Assembly (NCBI RefSeq): GCF_023373525.1
Contig: NZ_CP097218.1
Location: 2,790,001 to 2,854,000 of the forward strand
Reading direction: 5' to 3'
Source: Brachybacterium kimchii
Lineage (GTDB): Bacteria; Actinomycetota; Actinomycetes; Actinomycetales; Dermabacteraceae
Length of the DNA stretch: 64,000 nucleotides
Shown here: positions 26,587-36,145 of the stretch, in pieces
Layout: each line of letters opens with the position of its first letter
Numbering within the stretch: position 1 is the first letter of the stretch
Made by a program: the position numbers and the translations under genes
The notes under the pieces: generated by a model
Databases searched by the model: none
What the model was told of the DNA's origin: nothing
What the model saw: only the letters and a program-made list of their open reading frames with translations

Positions 26587-28391
26587 GCGCCCCCGCACGC
26601 GAGGAGGACGAGGAGCAGCGCGTCCTCTCCCCCGAGGAGAACAAGCGGGCCAGGTCCCGCTCGCTGACCCTGCTGCGCGAGTTGCTGCACCCCGTGCGCG
26701 GCCAGTTCGCCGCCATGAGCGTGATGGTCGTGATCGCCCAGCTCGCGGTCGTCGCGGGCCCCGCGATCATCGCCTGGGGCATCGACAACGCCCTCACGCC
26801 GATGGTCGAGGGCAATCCCGCGCCCGCACTCGGCGCCGCCGCCCTGCACCTGAGCTGCGCGATCGTCGGCGGGGTGCTGACCTTCGGGTACGTCCGCCAG
26901 GGCACCGTGGTCGGCGAGCGGATGCTGCTGAGCCTGCGCAGGAAGGTCTTCCGCTTCACCCAGAAGCAGGATCTCGAGTTCCACGAGCGCTACACCTCCG
27001 GCCGCATGGTCTCCCGCCAGACCTCCGACATGGAGGCCCTGCGCGAGCTCGTCGACTCCGGCGTCGACATCCTCGTCGGCTCCACCCTGTCGATGGTGTT
27101 CACGGTGGTCCTCATCGTCACCATGGACTGGGTGACCGGCGTGGTCATGCTGCTGATGCTGGTCCCCGGCGTCATGCTCACCAGCTGGTTCCAGAAGCGC
27201 TCGCGCGAGCAGTACCGACAGATCCGCACCCATTCGGCGCGGCTCATCGTCCACTTCGTGGAGACCATGGGCGGCATCCGCGCCGTCCAGGCCTTCCGCA
27301 AGGAGCCGGCCGACGAGAAGCGCTTCGACGACCTCGCCCAGGACTACCGCGATGCCTCGCTGGCCTCGACGATGACCTTCGGCATCTACCAGCCGGCCCT
27401 GCGCATCCTCGCCAACGCGACGATCGCGGTGGTGCTGCTGGTGGGCGGCTTCCGCGTGCTCGGCGGTCACCTCGAGGTGGGCTCGCTGGTGGCGCTCGCG
27501 CTGTACTCGCGGCGCTTCTTCCAGCCCATCGACCAGCTCGCGAGCTTCTACAACACGCTGCAGAGCGGGCTCTCGGCCCTCGAGAAGATCGCGACGCTGC
27601 TCGCGGAGTCCCCGAGCGTCAAGGAGTCCGAGCACCCCACGCCGATGCCGGCCTCCACCGGGCGCGTCGACTTCGAGGACGTCTCCTTCCGCTACACGGC
27701 CGACGGCCCCCTCGTGCTCAAGCCCCTGGACCTCCACATCCCACCGGGGCAGACGATCGCCCTGGTGGGGCAGACGGGCGCGGGCAAGTCGACGGTCGCG
27801 AAGCTCATCAGCCGCTTCTACGACGCGACCGAGGGCGAGGTGCTGCTGGACGGCGTGGACCTGCGGGACATCTCGATGCAGGACCTCACGCGCAACATCG
27901 TCATGGTCACCCAGGAGGCGTACCTGTTCTCCGGGACGGTCGCGGACAACATCGAGCTGGGCATGCCCGGGGCCCCGCGCGAGGACATCGAGCGGGCGGC
28001 CCGCGCCATCGGCGCGGACGACTTCATCGAGAACCTCCCCGACGGCTACGACACCGACGTGAACAAGCGCGGCGGCCGCGTCTCCGCGGGCCAGCGGCAG
28101 CTGATCTCCTTCGCCCGCGCCTTCCTCGCCGATCCGCGCGTGCTGATCCTCGACGAGGCCACGAGCTCGCTGGACATCCCCAGCGAGCGTATGGTGCAGG
28201 AGGGGCTGACCAAGCTGCTCGGCGAGCGGACGGCGCTGATCATCGCACACCGCCTCTCGACGGTGATGATCGCCGACCGGGTGCTCGTGGTCCACGGCGG
28301 CGAGGTCGTCGAGGACGGCTCCCCCGCCGAGCTGGTCGCCGCCGGCGGTCGCTTCGCCGCGCTCTACCAGGCGTGGCAGGAGTCACTCTGA
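26583..28391 (+). CDS. Heterodimeric ABC exporter, catalytic subunit
   Basis: A 602-residue partner. The membrane domain spans about 35-330; Walker A is GQTGAGKST (from 396) and Walker B ends VLILDEATS with catalytic Glu525. Its signature is changed to VSAGQRQLI (500-508) instead of LSGGQ. Together with the Asp508 substitution in the partner, this places both defects in the same ATP site, leaving one site canonical, exactly as expected for an asymmetric exporter. A hairpin follows the stop. Confidence 0.87.
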   Translation: MSAPAREEDEEQRVLSPEENKRARSRSLTLLRELLHPVRGQFAAMSVMVVIAQLAVVAGPAIIAWGIDNALTPMVEGNPAPALGAAALHLSCAIVGGVLTFGYVRQGTVVGERMLLSLRRKVFRFTQKQDLEFHERYTSGRMVSRQTSDMEALRELVDSGVDILVGSTLSMVFTVVLIVTMDWVTGVVMLLMLVPGVMLTSWFQKRSREQYRQIRTHSARLIVHFVETMGGIRAVQAFRKEPADEKRFDDLAQDYRDASLASTMTFGIYQPALRILANATIAVVLLVGGFRVLGGHLEVGSLVALALYSRRFFQPIDQLASFYNTLQSGLSALEKIATLLAESPSVKESEHPTPMPASTGRVDFEDVSFRYTADGPLVLKPLDLHIPPGQTIALVGQTGAGKSTVAKLISRFYDATEGEVLLDGVDLRDISMQDLTRNIVMVTQEAYLFSGTVADNIELGMPGAPREDIERAARAIGADDFIENLPDGYDTDVNKRGGRVSAGQRQLISFARAFLADPRVLILDEATSSLDIPSERMVQEGLTKLLGERTALIIAHRLSTVMIADRVLVVHGGEVVEDGSPAELVAAGGRFAALYQAWQESL

Positions 28392-28402
28392 CGGTGTCCG
28401 CG

Positions 28403-28430
28403 GGGCCATGTCGCGCAGATGACATGGCCC
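28403..28430 (+). terminator. Hairpin after the ABC exporter operon
   Basis: Perfect 9-bp arms GGGCCATGT and ACATGGCCC with a 10-nt loop begin 12 nt after the exporter stop. No T-run follows; likely a factor-assisted or weak terminator. Confidence 0.5.
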
Positions 28431-28540
28431 AGGGGGTGTCGTCGTCCGTTCCGGGTGCTACCTTCCGACATATCCCCGTCGGACCGGGTTCCCGCAGGAC
28501 GATGACGCCCCGCGGCCCCTCAGATCCTCCAGAGGTCACC

Positions 28541-29074
28541 ATGCATCTGCCCCTCCTCCAGCGCGCCCGATTCCAGGACGCCCACATCCGTCCGCTGCTC
28601 GCCCTCCTGCTGCTGCTCGCGCTCGTCGCGGGCCCGCTCGCGATCGCCCCGTCGGCCGACGCGGCGACGAAGAAGCCGCTGGACATCGTGAAGATCGTCT
28701 ACGACCCCTCGGGCCGCGACACGTGGAAGAACGGCCACCTGAACAAGGAGTACATCGTCCTGAAGAACACGGGGAAGAAGACCCTCTCGCTGACCGGGTA
28801 CACGCTGCGCGACAACGGCCCGCAGCGCTTCCGCTTCCCCAAGGGCACGAAGATCAAGCCCGGCAAGACCCTCACGATCCGCTCGGGCAAGGGGAAGAAC
28901 ACCTCCTCAACCCTGTACTGGGGCACCAAGAGCTACATCTGGAACAACACCCACGACACCGCCCGGACCTACAACTCCAAGGGCAAGAAGCTCGAGTCCT
29001 GCACGTACAAGAAGCTCACCAAGAAGGCGACGAAGAAGTACGTGCGCACCACCGCGACGACCGCGTACTGCTGA
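28541..29074 (+). CDS. Secreted lamin-tail-domain-like small protein
   Basis: A 177-residue protein starting at ATG 28541 after AGAGGT. Residues 1-41 form a signal peptide ending in PSADA. The mature part (42-177) is very basic and Tyr/Lys/Thr-rich and follows the lamin tail domain pattern: EYIVLKNTGKKTLSLTGYTL, then a KGTKIKPGKTLTI strand and a YIWNN segment. Two cysteines (near 150 and the final residue 177) could form a disulfide. Such domains are common in secreted actinobacterial proteins, often as cell-surface or DNA-binding beta sandwiches. Function unknown; it stands alone. Confidence 0.75.
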   Translation: MHLPLLQRARFQDAHIRPLLALLLLLALVAGPLAIAPSADAATKKPLDIVKIVYDPSGRDTWKNGHLNKEYIVLKNTGKKTLSLTGYTLRDNGPQRFRFPKGTKIKPGKTLTIRSGKGKNTSSTLYWGTKSYIWNNTHDTARTYNSKGKKLESCTYKKLTKKATKKYVRTTATTAYC

Positions 29075-29098
29075 CTCCCGTCCGGCTCCCTTCCCTTC

Positions 29099-29143
29099 CC
29101 GTGCGTCACCTGCGCGCCCAGCCGGCGAGCAGGTGACGCACGG
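29099..29143. repeat. Perfect 15-bp inverted repeat after the lamin-tail gene
   Basis: CCGTGCGTCACCTGC and GCAGGTGACGCACGG are separated by 15 nt. It starts 25 nt after the stop codon and ends just before the antiporter promoter; a terminator is the simplest reading, without a T-run. Confidence 0.5.
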
Positions 29144-29152
29144 AGTGGGCGA

Positions 29153-29158
29153 TAGAGT
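29153..29158 (+). promoter_or_regulatory. -10 box of the NhaP-type antiporter gene
   Basis: TAGAGT about 120 bp before the start. Two GAGTGGG direct repeats (29143-29149 and 29155-29161) lie 12 bp apart over it. Confidence 0.35.
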
Positions 29159-29278
29159 GGGAGGGCTCCCGCGACCTGGGACCGCGCCGGCGGTGTGCGT
29201 CCACTTCGCCCGAAGCCTCTGACCGCCCGCCGCTGCCGGTTCCCGCGCAGCCGGCCGTCCACGATCCCGGAGCCGCCC

Positions 29279-30934
29279 ATGATCAACCTGGCGCTGGTCA
29301 TCGGCCTGCTCGCCGTCACCGTCGTCTGCGTCGCCCTGGGCGAGCGTCTGCGACTCCCCTATCCGATCCTCATGCTCCTGGCGAGCTCCGCGATCGCCTG
29401 CATCCCCGGTCTTCAGCACCTGGAGATCGACCCGGACCTGATCCTGCCCCTGTTCCTGCCGCCGCTGCTGTTCGCGACCGCGCAGAAGACCGACTGGTCC
29501 GTCTTCCGCTTCCGCTGGCGCACCCTGCTGTTCCTCGCCGTCGGGCTCACGGCGACCACGGCCCTGCTCGTGGCGGGCGCTGTGTGGGTGCTCGTGCCGG
29601 CCGTGTCCTTCCCGCTCGCGCTCATGGTGGGCGCGATGGTCGCCCCTCCCGATCCGGTCGCGGTCGAGGCCGTCGCCGGCCCCGCGCGGATGCCGCGGCG
29701 CCTGTTGTCGATCCTGCAGACCGAGGGCCTGTTCAACGACGCCGTCGCGATCGTGCTGTTCACCTCCGCGCTGAGCGCCCTCACCGGTCCGGACACCCTG
29801 GGCGTGGGCCAGGGCGTGGGCCTCGTGCTGAACTTCTTCGTGGGCGCCGCGATCGCCGTCGCGATCGGCCTCGTGATCGGCTTCCTCTACCGCTTCGCCT
29901 CCCATCGCGTGACCACGACGGCCGCGCGCACCGCGATGAGCGTCGTCGTCCCCTTCGCCGCCTACATGCTCGCCGAGGAGCTGCACGCCTCCGGGGTGAT
30001 CGCCGTGGTGGTCACCGCGCTGGAGACCCGTCGCCGCGCCCGCGCGGAGGACTCCGAGGCCCGGATCTCGCGCGCGACCTTCTGGGACGTGGCGAACCTG
30101 CTGGTCACCGGCCTCGCCTTCGGCCTGATGGGGATGCAGCTGCGCGACATCGTGGCCAACGAGGGCGCGGACGTGCTCCGCTACCTCCCGGTCGCGGGCG
30201 TGGCCTGCGTGATCGTGGTGGCGGTGCGACTGGTGGGCATGCTCCTGATCAAGCCGATCGCCCGCTTCGACGCCGGTGAGAACCTCACGCTCAAGGACTC
30301 CACGGTCCTCACCTGGTGCGGCATGCGCGGCCTGGCGACCCTGGCCCTGGCCCTCGCGATCCCCACCTCGGGAGTCTCCGGGTCGGAGGCCGACGCCCGC
30401 AACATGATGGTGATCGTGGCCTGCTCGGTGCTGCTGGTGACCCTGGTGCCGACGGGCCTCGTGCTGGGCTGGCTGCTGCGCCTGCTCAAGCTCCAGGACG
30501 ACGGCACGGTCGCCGACCAGGAGATCGCCGAGCTCACCCACCGTGCGCAGCGCGCCGCGCTGGGCGCGATCCACGAGCGCTTCGAGGAGACCGGCGAGCT
30601 CACCGAGGAGCAGATGCGCGCGGTGAAGAAGCGCTTCAAGGGCCTGCGCCAGGAGCTGGACTCCACGACGCAGGCGATGAGCGCGATCAACCCCGACGGC
30701 TCCCCGGTCGATCCAGAGGCGCAGAAGGCCCTCGCGGCGCGGCGCAAGAAGATGAAGCGCGGGCGCGAGCTCATGGTCGCCGCGCAGACCGTGGGCCTGG
30801 ACGCCGCGCGCACCGAGGTGCTCCTGGCGCGCTCGGAGCCCGGCATCGACCCCGAGGCGGCCGATGTGGTGCTGCGCCAGCTGGACCTGCAGATGCTCGC
30901 GGCCCCGCCGCGCATGCGCGCCCGCAAGCACTGA
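29279..30934 (+). CDS. CPA1-family Na+/H+ antiporter (NhaP/YjcE type)
   Basis: A 551-residue membrane protein starting MINLALVIG after a GGAG site. About twelve membrane segments occupy 1-400, with the exchanger motif GLFNDAVAIVLF near 149-160, whose Asn-Asp pair marks electroneutral CPA1 exchangers, and the TPPDPVAVEAVA-like segment APPDPVAVEAVA near 124. The last 150 residues are a charged cytoplasmic tail with coiled-coil character. It would expel Na+ or K+ in exchange for protons; with NhaD and NhaA later in the window it forms part of a rich salt/pH toolkit. The stop lies in a small duplication (AGCACTGACG twice). Confidence 0.88.
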   Translation: MINLALVIGLLAVTVVCVALGERLRLPYPILMLLASSAIACIPGLQHLEIDPDLILPLFLPPLLFATAQKTDWSVFRFRWRTLLFLAVGLTATTALLVAGAVWVLVPAVSFPLALMVGAMVAPPDPVAVEAVAGPARMPRRLLSILQTEGLFNDAVAIVLFTSALSALTGPDTLGVGQGVGLVLNFFVGAAIAVAIGLVIGFLYRFASHRVTTTAARTAMSVVVPFAAYMLAEELHASGVIAVVVTALETRRRARAEDSEARISRATFWDVANLLVTGLAFGLMGMQLRDIVANEGADVLRYLPVAGVACVIVVAVRLVGMLLIKPIARFDAGENLTLKDSTVLTWCGMRGLATLALALAIPTSGVSGSEADARNMMVIVACSVLLVTLVPTGLVLGWLLRLLKLQDDGTVADQEIAELTHRAQRAALGAIHERFEETGELTEEQMRAVKKRFKGLRQELDSTTQAMSAINPDGSPVDPEAQKALAARRKKMKRGRELMVAAQTVGLDAARTEVLLARSEPGIDPEAADVVLRQLDLQMLAAPPRMRARKH

Positions 30935-31016
30935 CGAGCACTGACGAGCACCGAGGTCGGCGGGAGCTTTCCACCCCCGGGGCGGCTGCCTGCCCGACCA
31001 GCAGCTGGCAGTCCCC

Positions 31017-31085
31017 GCTTCGATGTCGCTGGGTGAGGTCTCGAGCCCATATAGGCGTTGAGACCTCACCCAGCGACATCGAAGC
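31017..31085. repeat. Long perfect hairpin (26-bp arms) between convergent genes
   Basis: The 26-bp arms 31017-31042 and 31060-31085 are perfectly complementary (left arm begins GCTTCGATGTCGCTGGGTGA) with a 17-nt loop beginning GAGCCCATATAG. It lies between the 3' ends of the antiporter and the hydroxyacid dehydrogenase. The following 95 bp up to the stop at 31180 are GC-rich with short GGCACC repeats and no gene. Confidence 0.65.
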
Positions 31086-31179
31086 TCCGGATGAAGCCGT
31101 CGGCCCCAGCCCGGGCCCAGCCCGGCACCGGCCCAGGCCCAGTCGGCACCGGCACCGGCACCGGCCCCGGCCCCGGACG

Positions 31180-32442
31180 TCAGCCCTCGGCGCCCTCGTG
31201 CACTCCCGGCCGGGGGATCGGCCCGAGGTCGCGCAGCTGGGTGACGTGGCGCGGCTCGAGCTCCTCGACCGAGTGCACCTGGAGCAGGCGCATGGTGCGC
31301 TGGACCTCGTCGGAGAGGATCTCGATGGTGCGGTCCACGCCCCGCCGGCCGCCGGCCATGAGGCCGTAGAGGTAGGCGCGGCCCACGAGTGTGAAGTCGG
31401 CGCCGAGCGCCATCGCGGCGACCACGTCGGCCCCGTTCATGATGCCGGTGTCCACGATGATCTCCGCGTCCGAGCCGACCTCGCGCTTGACCTCGGGCAG
31501 CAGGTGGAAGGGCACGGGCGCGCGGTCGAGCTGTCGGCCGCCGTGGTTGGAGAGCACGATCGCGTCGACGCCCAGGTCGGCGAGCTTCCTGGCGTCCTCG
31601 ACGTTCTGCACGCCCTTGATGGCGATCTTCCCGGGCCACATCTCGCGGATCTCGCGCAGGTCGTCGTAGTCGATCGACGGGTCCATCGCCGAGTCCAGCA
31701 GCTCGCCGACGGTGCCTCCCGTGGAGGTGAGCGAGGCGAACTCGAGCTTCGGGGTGGTCAGGAAGTCGATCCACCACCAGGGGCGAGGGATCGCGTTGAT
31801 GACGACGCCCGGGGTGAGCTGCGGCGGGATCGAGAAGCCGTTCTTCTTGTCGCGCAGACGGGCGCCCGCGATGGGGGTGTCGACGGTGAAGAAGAGGGTG
31901 TCGAAGCCGGCCTTCGCGGCCCGCTCGACGAGCCCGTAGGAGATCGACCGGTCCTTCATCACGTACAGCTGGTACCAGTTGCGCCCGTGCGGGTTGGTCG
32001 CCTTCACGTCCTCGATCGAGGTGGTGCCCAGTGTGGACAGCGTGAACGGGATCCCGGCGGCGCCCGCGGCGCCCGCACCGGCGATCTCGCCCTCGGTCTG
32101 CATGAGCCGGGTGAAGCCCGTGGGGGCGATGCCGAACGGCTGCGCCGAGGACCCGCCGAGGATCTGCACGCTGGTGTCGACGTGGGAGACGTCGGTGAGG
32201 ATGCCGGGGTGGAACTCGACGTCCTCGAAGGCCTTGCGGGCACGGTTCATCGAGATCTCGCGCTCGGCCGCGCCGTCGGTGTAGTCGAAGGCCGCGGCGG
32301 GCGTGCGGCGCTTGGCGATCGCCCGCAGATCGTAGATCGACTGCGCCTTCTCCAGGCGCGTGCCGGTGAAGTCGAGCGAGGGCTTGCGGAACTTCATCAG
32401 CTCGAAGATCTCGGCGGGCTTGGGGAACTGGCGGGTGACCAT
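31180..32442 (-). CDS. FMN-dependent alpha-hydroxyacid dehydrogenase (L-lactate dehydrogenase type)
   Basis: A 420-residue TIM-barrel flavoenzyme. The catalytic histidine and arginine are in [11 protein letters not shown] (His300, Arg303); Tyr54 in [10 protein letters not shown] and the FMN loop [14 protein letters not shown] are also present. Members oxidise L-lactate, mandelate or similar 2-hydroxyacids and pass electrons to quinone or mycofactocin-type acceptors. The start (MVTRQFPKP) follows AGGAGG. It resembles the LldD group more than mycofactocin-linked MftD, because no mycofactocin gene is nearby. It lies alone between convergent and tandem neighbours. Confidence 0.85.
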   Translation of the reverse strand: MVTRQFPKPAEIFELMKFRKPSLDFTGTRLEKAQSIYDLRAIAKRRTPAAAFDYTDGAAEREISMNRARKAFEDVEFHPGILTDVSHVDTSVQILGGSSAQPFGIAPTGFTRLMQTEGEIAGAGAAGAAGIPFTLSTLGTTSIEDVKATNPHGRNWYQLYVMKDRSISYGLVERAAKAGFDTLFFTVDTPIAGARLRDKKNGFSIPPQLTPGVVINAIPRPWWWIDFLTTPKLEFASLTSTGGTVGELLDSAMDPSIDYDDLREIREMWPGKIAIKGVQNVEDARKLADLGVDAIVLSNHGGRQLDRAPVPFHLLPEVKREVGSDAEIIVDTGIMNGADVVAAMALGADFTLVGRAYLYGLMAGGRRGVDRTIEILSDEVQRTMRLLQVHSVEELEPRHVTQLRDLGPIPRPGVHEGAEG

Positions 32443-32585
32443 GGGGCCTCCTGTGTGCGGGGTGCGGTGCCGGGGCGTCGCGTGCGGATCATTCCTGGAG
32501 CATGGCGCCGAGGACGGCGGCGCATCGCCGTCGGGCGGCCGGGGATCGAGAGGGACCGCGGTGTGGGACACCGTCGGCCGCCCCC

Positions 32586-34787
32586 TCAGCGTGTCACGAG
32601 TTCGAGCACGGGGACCCCGGGCGGGGTGAAGCCGAAGACCTGCCCGTAGAAGGACAGCGAGGACTCGGTCGCCCGGATGATGCTCTCGGCCTTGCGGAAG
32701 CCGTGCTGCTCCCCGGCGAACAGGAGGTAGGCGTGCGGGATGCCCTTGGCGGCGAGCGCGTCGCGGAACATCTCGGACTGGCTGGGCGGGACGATGCGGT
32801 CCTCGTCCCCCTGCAGCAGCAGCACGGGGCACTCGAGCTCGTCGACGTGGTTGAGCGGGGCGCGCTCCGCGTACAGGTCCTTCCGCTCGGGGTAGGGGCC
32901 GACGAGCCCGTCGATGTAGCGGGACTCGAAGTCGTGGGTGTCGCGGATGAAGTTCTCGAGCTCGGCGACCCCGAAGCTCGAGACGCCCGCGGAGAAGGTG
33001 CTGGTGCGGGTCAGGCAGGCGAGCGTGGTCCAGCCGCCCGCGCTGCCGCCCTCGATGCCGAGGCGCTGACCGTCGGCCAGCCCCGAGTCGACCAGGTGCT
33101 CCATGACGGCGACGGTGTCGGCGACGTCGACCATGCCCCACTGGCCCTTGAGGCGGTCGCGGTAGGCGCGACCGTAGCCGGTGGAGCCGCCGTAGTTGAC
33201 CTCGACCACGCCGATACCGCGCGAGGTGTAGTAGGCGACCGGGAGGCTGAGCACGGGCGGGACGGCCGACGTGGGTCCGCCGTGCACCCGGGCGATGACG
33301 GGCGGGAGCTCCTCGGCCGGGCCCTCGATGCCGCTCTGGCGCGGGGCGAACCAGATCGCGTGGACGGTGCCGCCATCGGGCAGGGGCACCTCGATCTCCT
33401 CGGCGCTCGGGAGGACGTCGGGGTCCGGGGCGTCGTCCCGCGAGGAGCGCACCTGGTGGAGGACGCCCATGTGCGGGGCGGCGAGCCCGCCCTCGATGCG
33501 GGTGAGGTAGACGGCGGGGAAGCGGGCCGGTGAGGCGCCGAGCAGGGTCAGGGCGCCGTCCTCGCGCACGTCCATGGCGGTGACCGAGGTCAGCGGGAGG
33601 TCGAGGTCGACGAGCTCCCCGCTGGAGATCGTGAGCACGCCCAGGGTCTCGCCGGCGTGTCCGTGGGCGACGAGGGCGTGGTCGGCGTCGAGCACCGCGT
33701 ACCAGGTGGTGCCCAGGCCCCACATGGCGCCGCCGAACTCCTGCTGCGCGAAGGGCGAGTCCGCGGGCAGCACGGCACGGCTCCCGTCGGCCGACGACCA
33801 CACGCGCGGGTTCCACCAGCCCGATTCGTCGGAGACGAACAGCAGGTGCTCATCGTCGAGCCACTCGGGCTGCAGCACGGAGATCTCGCGGTCCCCCTCG
33901 GCCGCGCCGCCGGGCCCGCCGGGGATGCCTGGTCCGCCGGGTCCGCCGGGTCCGCCGGGTCCGCCGGCGACGATCTCGCCGGTCCCCGCGCTGCCGCCGA
34001 TCAGCGGGGCGACGTGCAGGAGCGTCCCGTCCCAGGGCATGCGCGGATGCTCCCAGCTGATCCAGGCGATGCGCGTGCCGTCGGGGCTGAGCCGCGGGTA
34101 GGCGACGAAGCGGGAGGCGGGGGTGACGCGGCGGATGGCGCCCGGGTCCTCGGCGGCCGAGCCGTCCAGCGGGACCGCGGCGACGAAGCGCTCGATGTGC
34201 GGGGCGCCGTCGGGGTCCGCGTGCGGCCCCTCGGCGCCGCCGGTGTGGTCCTCGCAGATCCACCAGACCTCGCGGGAGCCGTCGGCGAGGGTCACCGGAG
34301 CGGGGCAGGCCCAGCGCAGGGAGGGTCCGTGGGCGGACCCGACCTCGGGGCCGACGGGGGTCAGGGGACGCGGCTCCTGCCCCTCGGTGAAGGCATAGAC
34401 CCGCTGGTCGTCGAAGTTCACGAAGAGCACGAGGGGGCCGCGGAAACCGGTGGGGTCCTCGTCGACGGGCGCGTCCGGGACCGCGGCCCAGGAGCCGCCG
34501 CCGTACTCGTGCACGCGGGAGCGGGCGTTGAAGGGGGCGGGCAGCACGGTGACCGTCCCGGTGCGCTCGGAGCCCGTCGCGGGTGAGCGCTCGCCCGCGG
34601 CGGCGGGGGCGGCGACGGCATCGGCGGTGCGCACGATCGCCTGGCGCCCGCCCTCGGCGGCGATGCCCTCGAGCCACCACAGCTGCTCGCCGACGAACAC
34701 CGGGCCGCCCAGACGTGCTCCCCCGGTGGCGAGCTGCTGGGCGGTGATGGGCGAGGGCCAGGTGCCGTACGGAAGCGTCGTCGTCAT
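32586..34787 (-). CDS. S9 prolyl-oligopeptidase-family peptidase
   Basis: A 733-residue serine peptidase without signal peptide. A beta-propeller (about 30-480) precedes an alpha/beta hydrolase whose triad reads Ser582 ([11 protein letters not shown]), Asp661 ([13 protein letters not shown]) and His695 (AGEQHGFRK). It most resembles the S9C acylaminoacyl-peptidase group, cleaving short peptides in the cytoplasm. The propeller contains a collagen-like Gly-Pro run made by 9-bp DNA repeats. Its ATG is 6 nt after a TACTCT box on the minus strand, so it is probably leaderless. It is divergent from the NYN gene. Confidence 0.88.
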   Translation of the reverse strand: MTTTLPYGTWPSPITAQQLATGGARLGGPVFVGEQLWWLEGIAAEGGRQAIVRTADAVAAPAAAGERSPATGSERTGTVTVLPAPFNARSRVHEYGGGSWAAVPDAPVDEDPTGFRGPLVLFVNFDDQRVYAFTEGQEPRPLTPVGPEVGSAHGPSLRWACPAPVTLADGSREVWWICEDHTGGAEGPHADPDGAPHIERFVAAVPLDGSAAEDPGAIRRVTPASRFVAYPRLSPDGTRIAWISWEHPRMPWDGTLLHVAPLIGGSAGTGEIVAGGPGGPGGPGGPGIPGGPGGAAEGDREISVLQPEWLDDEHLLFVSDESGWWNPRVWSSADGSRAVLPADSPFAQQEFGGAMWGLGTTWYAVLDADHALVAHGHAGETLGVLTISSGELVDLDLPLTSVTAMDVREDGALTLLGASPARFPAVYLTRIEGGLAAPHMGVLHQVRSSRDDAPDPDVLPSAEEIEVPLPDGGTVHAIWFAPRQSGIEGPAEELPPVIARVHGGPTSAVPPVLSLPVAYYTSRGIGVVEVNYGGSTGYGRAYRDRLKGQWGMVDVADTVAVMEHLVDSGLADGQRLGIEGGSAGGWTTLACLTRTSTFSAGVSSFGVAELENFIRDTHDFESRYIDGLVGPYPERKDLYAERAPLNHVDELECPVLLLQGDEDRIVPPSQSEMFRDALAAKGIPHAYLLFAGEQHGFRKAESIIRATESSLSFYGQVFGFTPPGVPVLELVTR
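33931..33967. repeat. GGTCCGCCG tandem repeat inside the S9 peptidase gene
   Basis: Four tandem copies of a 9-bp unit encode Pro-Gly-Gly repeats on the minus strand. The unit is a multiple of three, so slippage would change loop length without a frameshift. Confidence 0.6.
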
Positions 34788-34793
34788 GGGGCC

Positions 34794-34826
34794 AGAGTAT
34801 GCCGGGCGACGCGGAGCGGGCAGACT
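34794..34826. promoter_or_regulatory. Divergent leaderless promoters of the S9 and NYN genes
   Basis: Minus-strand TACTCT (34794-34799) lies 6 nt before the peptidase ATG; plus-strand CAGACT (34821-34826) lies 6 nt before the NYN ATG. The two start regions mirror each other (CATGGGgCCAG against CTGGaCCCATG). Confidence 0.45.
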
Positions 34827-34832
34827 GGACCC

Positions 34833-36089
34833 ATGGCAGACTCCACCGATCCCCGCGTCGCCGTCTACCTGGACTTCGACAACATCGTCATGTCCTGGTA
34901 CGACCGTGTGCACGGGCGTCACTCCTTCAGCCGCGACCGCCAGAAGATCGCCGCCGATCCCAACGACCCCGACGTCGCCGAGCGCCTCGCCGAGGCGACC
35001 GTCGACGTGGGCGCGCTCATCGACCACGCCGCGTCCTTCGGCTCCATCATGCTCACGAGGGCGTACGCCGACTGGTCCGCGCCCGTGAACGCCGAGTACC
35101 GCTCGCAGCTGGTGGCGCGCGCCGTGGACCTCGTGCAGCTCTTCCCGGCCGCCGCCTACGCGAAGAACGGCGCGGACATCCGCCTGGCCGTCGACACCGT
35201 CGAGGACTGCTTCCGGATCCCCGACCTCACGCACGTCGTGATCGTCGCCGGGGACAGCGACTACGTCCCGCTCGCGCAGCGCTGCAAGCGCCTGGGCACG
35301 TACGTCGCCGCGGTGGGCGTCGCCGGCTCGACCGCGAAGTCCCTGGCCGCGGCCTGCGACCAGTTCGACTCCTACGAGACCCTGCCCGGGATCGAGCTGC
35401 CCGAGAAGCCGGCGAAGTCCCGCTCCTCGCGCGGCGGCTCCGGCGCGAAGAAGGGCCGGGGCGGGGCCGACGGCTCGAACGGATCGGACGGAACGAACGG
35501 CGCGGGCGGGCCGAGCGGGTCCGACGGGCCCAACGGGTCCGACGGGTCCGACGGTGCCGGCGCCGGGCCCACCGGCGCCGAGACGGCCGACGGCTCCGGC
35601 TCCGCTGCCAAGGGGTCGAAGGGCGCCAAGGGCGCCGCCGGGAACGGAGGCAAGAGCGGCAAGCACAAGGGCTCCGAGCGCGGAGGCGACGCGGCCGACA
35701 GCGCAGCCCAGGCCGATGCAGCCGATGCAGTCGCCTCGGATGCGGACCTCGACGCTCTCGATGCGGATCTGGACATCGACGACTCCGACGACATCAGCCC
35801 CGAGGAGGCGCAGGCGGCCGCGAGCAGGCTGCTGGGCCGCGCCCTACAGCTGGGCGAGCGGGACGACACCGAGTGGCTGCACAGCTCGCTCGTGAAGACG
35901 TACATGCGCCGCATGGACCCTTCGTTCAGCGAGAAGCTGCTGGGCTTCCGCTCGTTCTCCGACTTCCTCAAGGCCAACGACGAGATCGCCGAGCTCGAGG
36001 AGACCGGGCACGAGCGCCTGGTGCGCGCGATCGAGCCGCCCGTGAAGCAGACGGCCAAGCGCTCGGGCAGGCGCCGCCGCACCAGCTGA
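34833..36089 (+). CDS. NYN/PIN-like ribonuclease domain protein with LOTUS-like C-terminus
   Basis: A 418-residue protein. The N-terminal NYN domain (about 8-185) has the acidic residues expected of the PIN-like metal site: YLDFDNI (Asp14, Asp16), the central Asp-rich LAVDTVEDC and IVAGDSDYVPL near 137-147. A low-complexity linker rich in Gly, Ser, Asp and Asn (about 200-315) follows, then an OST-HTH/LOTUS-like helical domain (about 325-405, LLGFRSFSDFLKANDEI). The family is linked with RNA cleavage and RNA or DNA binding; LOTUS domains bind RNA G-quadruplexes or helicases in eukaryotes. The bacterial role is unknown. Confidence 0.82.
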   Translation: MADSTDPRVAVYLDFDNIVMSWYDRVHGRHSFSRDRQKIAADPNDPDVAERLAEATVDVGALIDHAASFGSIMLTRAYADWSAPVNAEYRSQLVARAVDLVQLFPAAAYAKNGADIRLAVDTVEDCFRIPDLTHVVIVAGDSDYVPLAQRCKRLGTYVAAVGVAGSTAKSLAAACDQFDSYETLPGIELPEKPAKSRSSRGGSGAKKGRGGADGSNGSDGTNGAGGPSGSDGPNGSDGSDGAGAGPTGAETADGSGSAAKGSKGAKGAAGNGGKSGKHKGSERGGDAADSAAQADAADAVASDADLDALDADLDIDDSDDISPEEAQAAASRLLGRALQLGERDDTEWLHSSLVKTYMRRMDPSFSEKLLGFRSFSDFLKANDEIAELEETGHERLVRAIEPPVKQTAKRSGRRRRTS

Positions 36090-36145
36090 GCGGCCCCGTC
36101 GGTCGGCGCGCCTGACCGGCGAGGTCGGCGCACGAGATCGGACGG

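Noticed and set aside
33931..33967. GGTCCGCCG repeats considered as a CRISPR-like array
   Set aside because: The units are contiguous 9-mers without spacers and encode a Gly-Pro loop.
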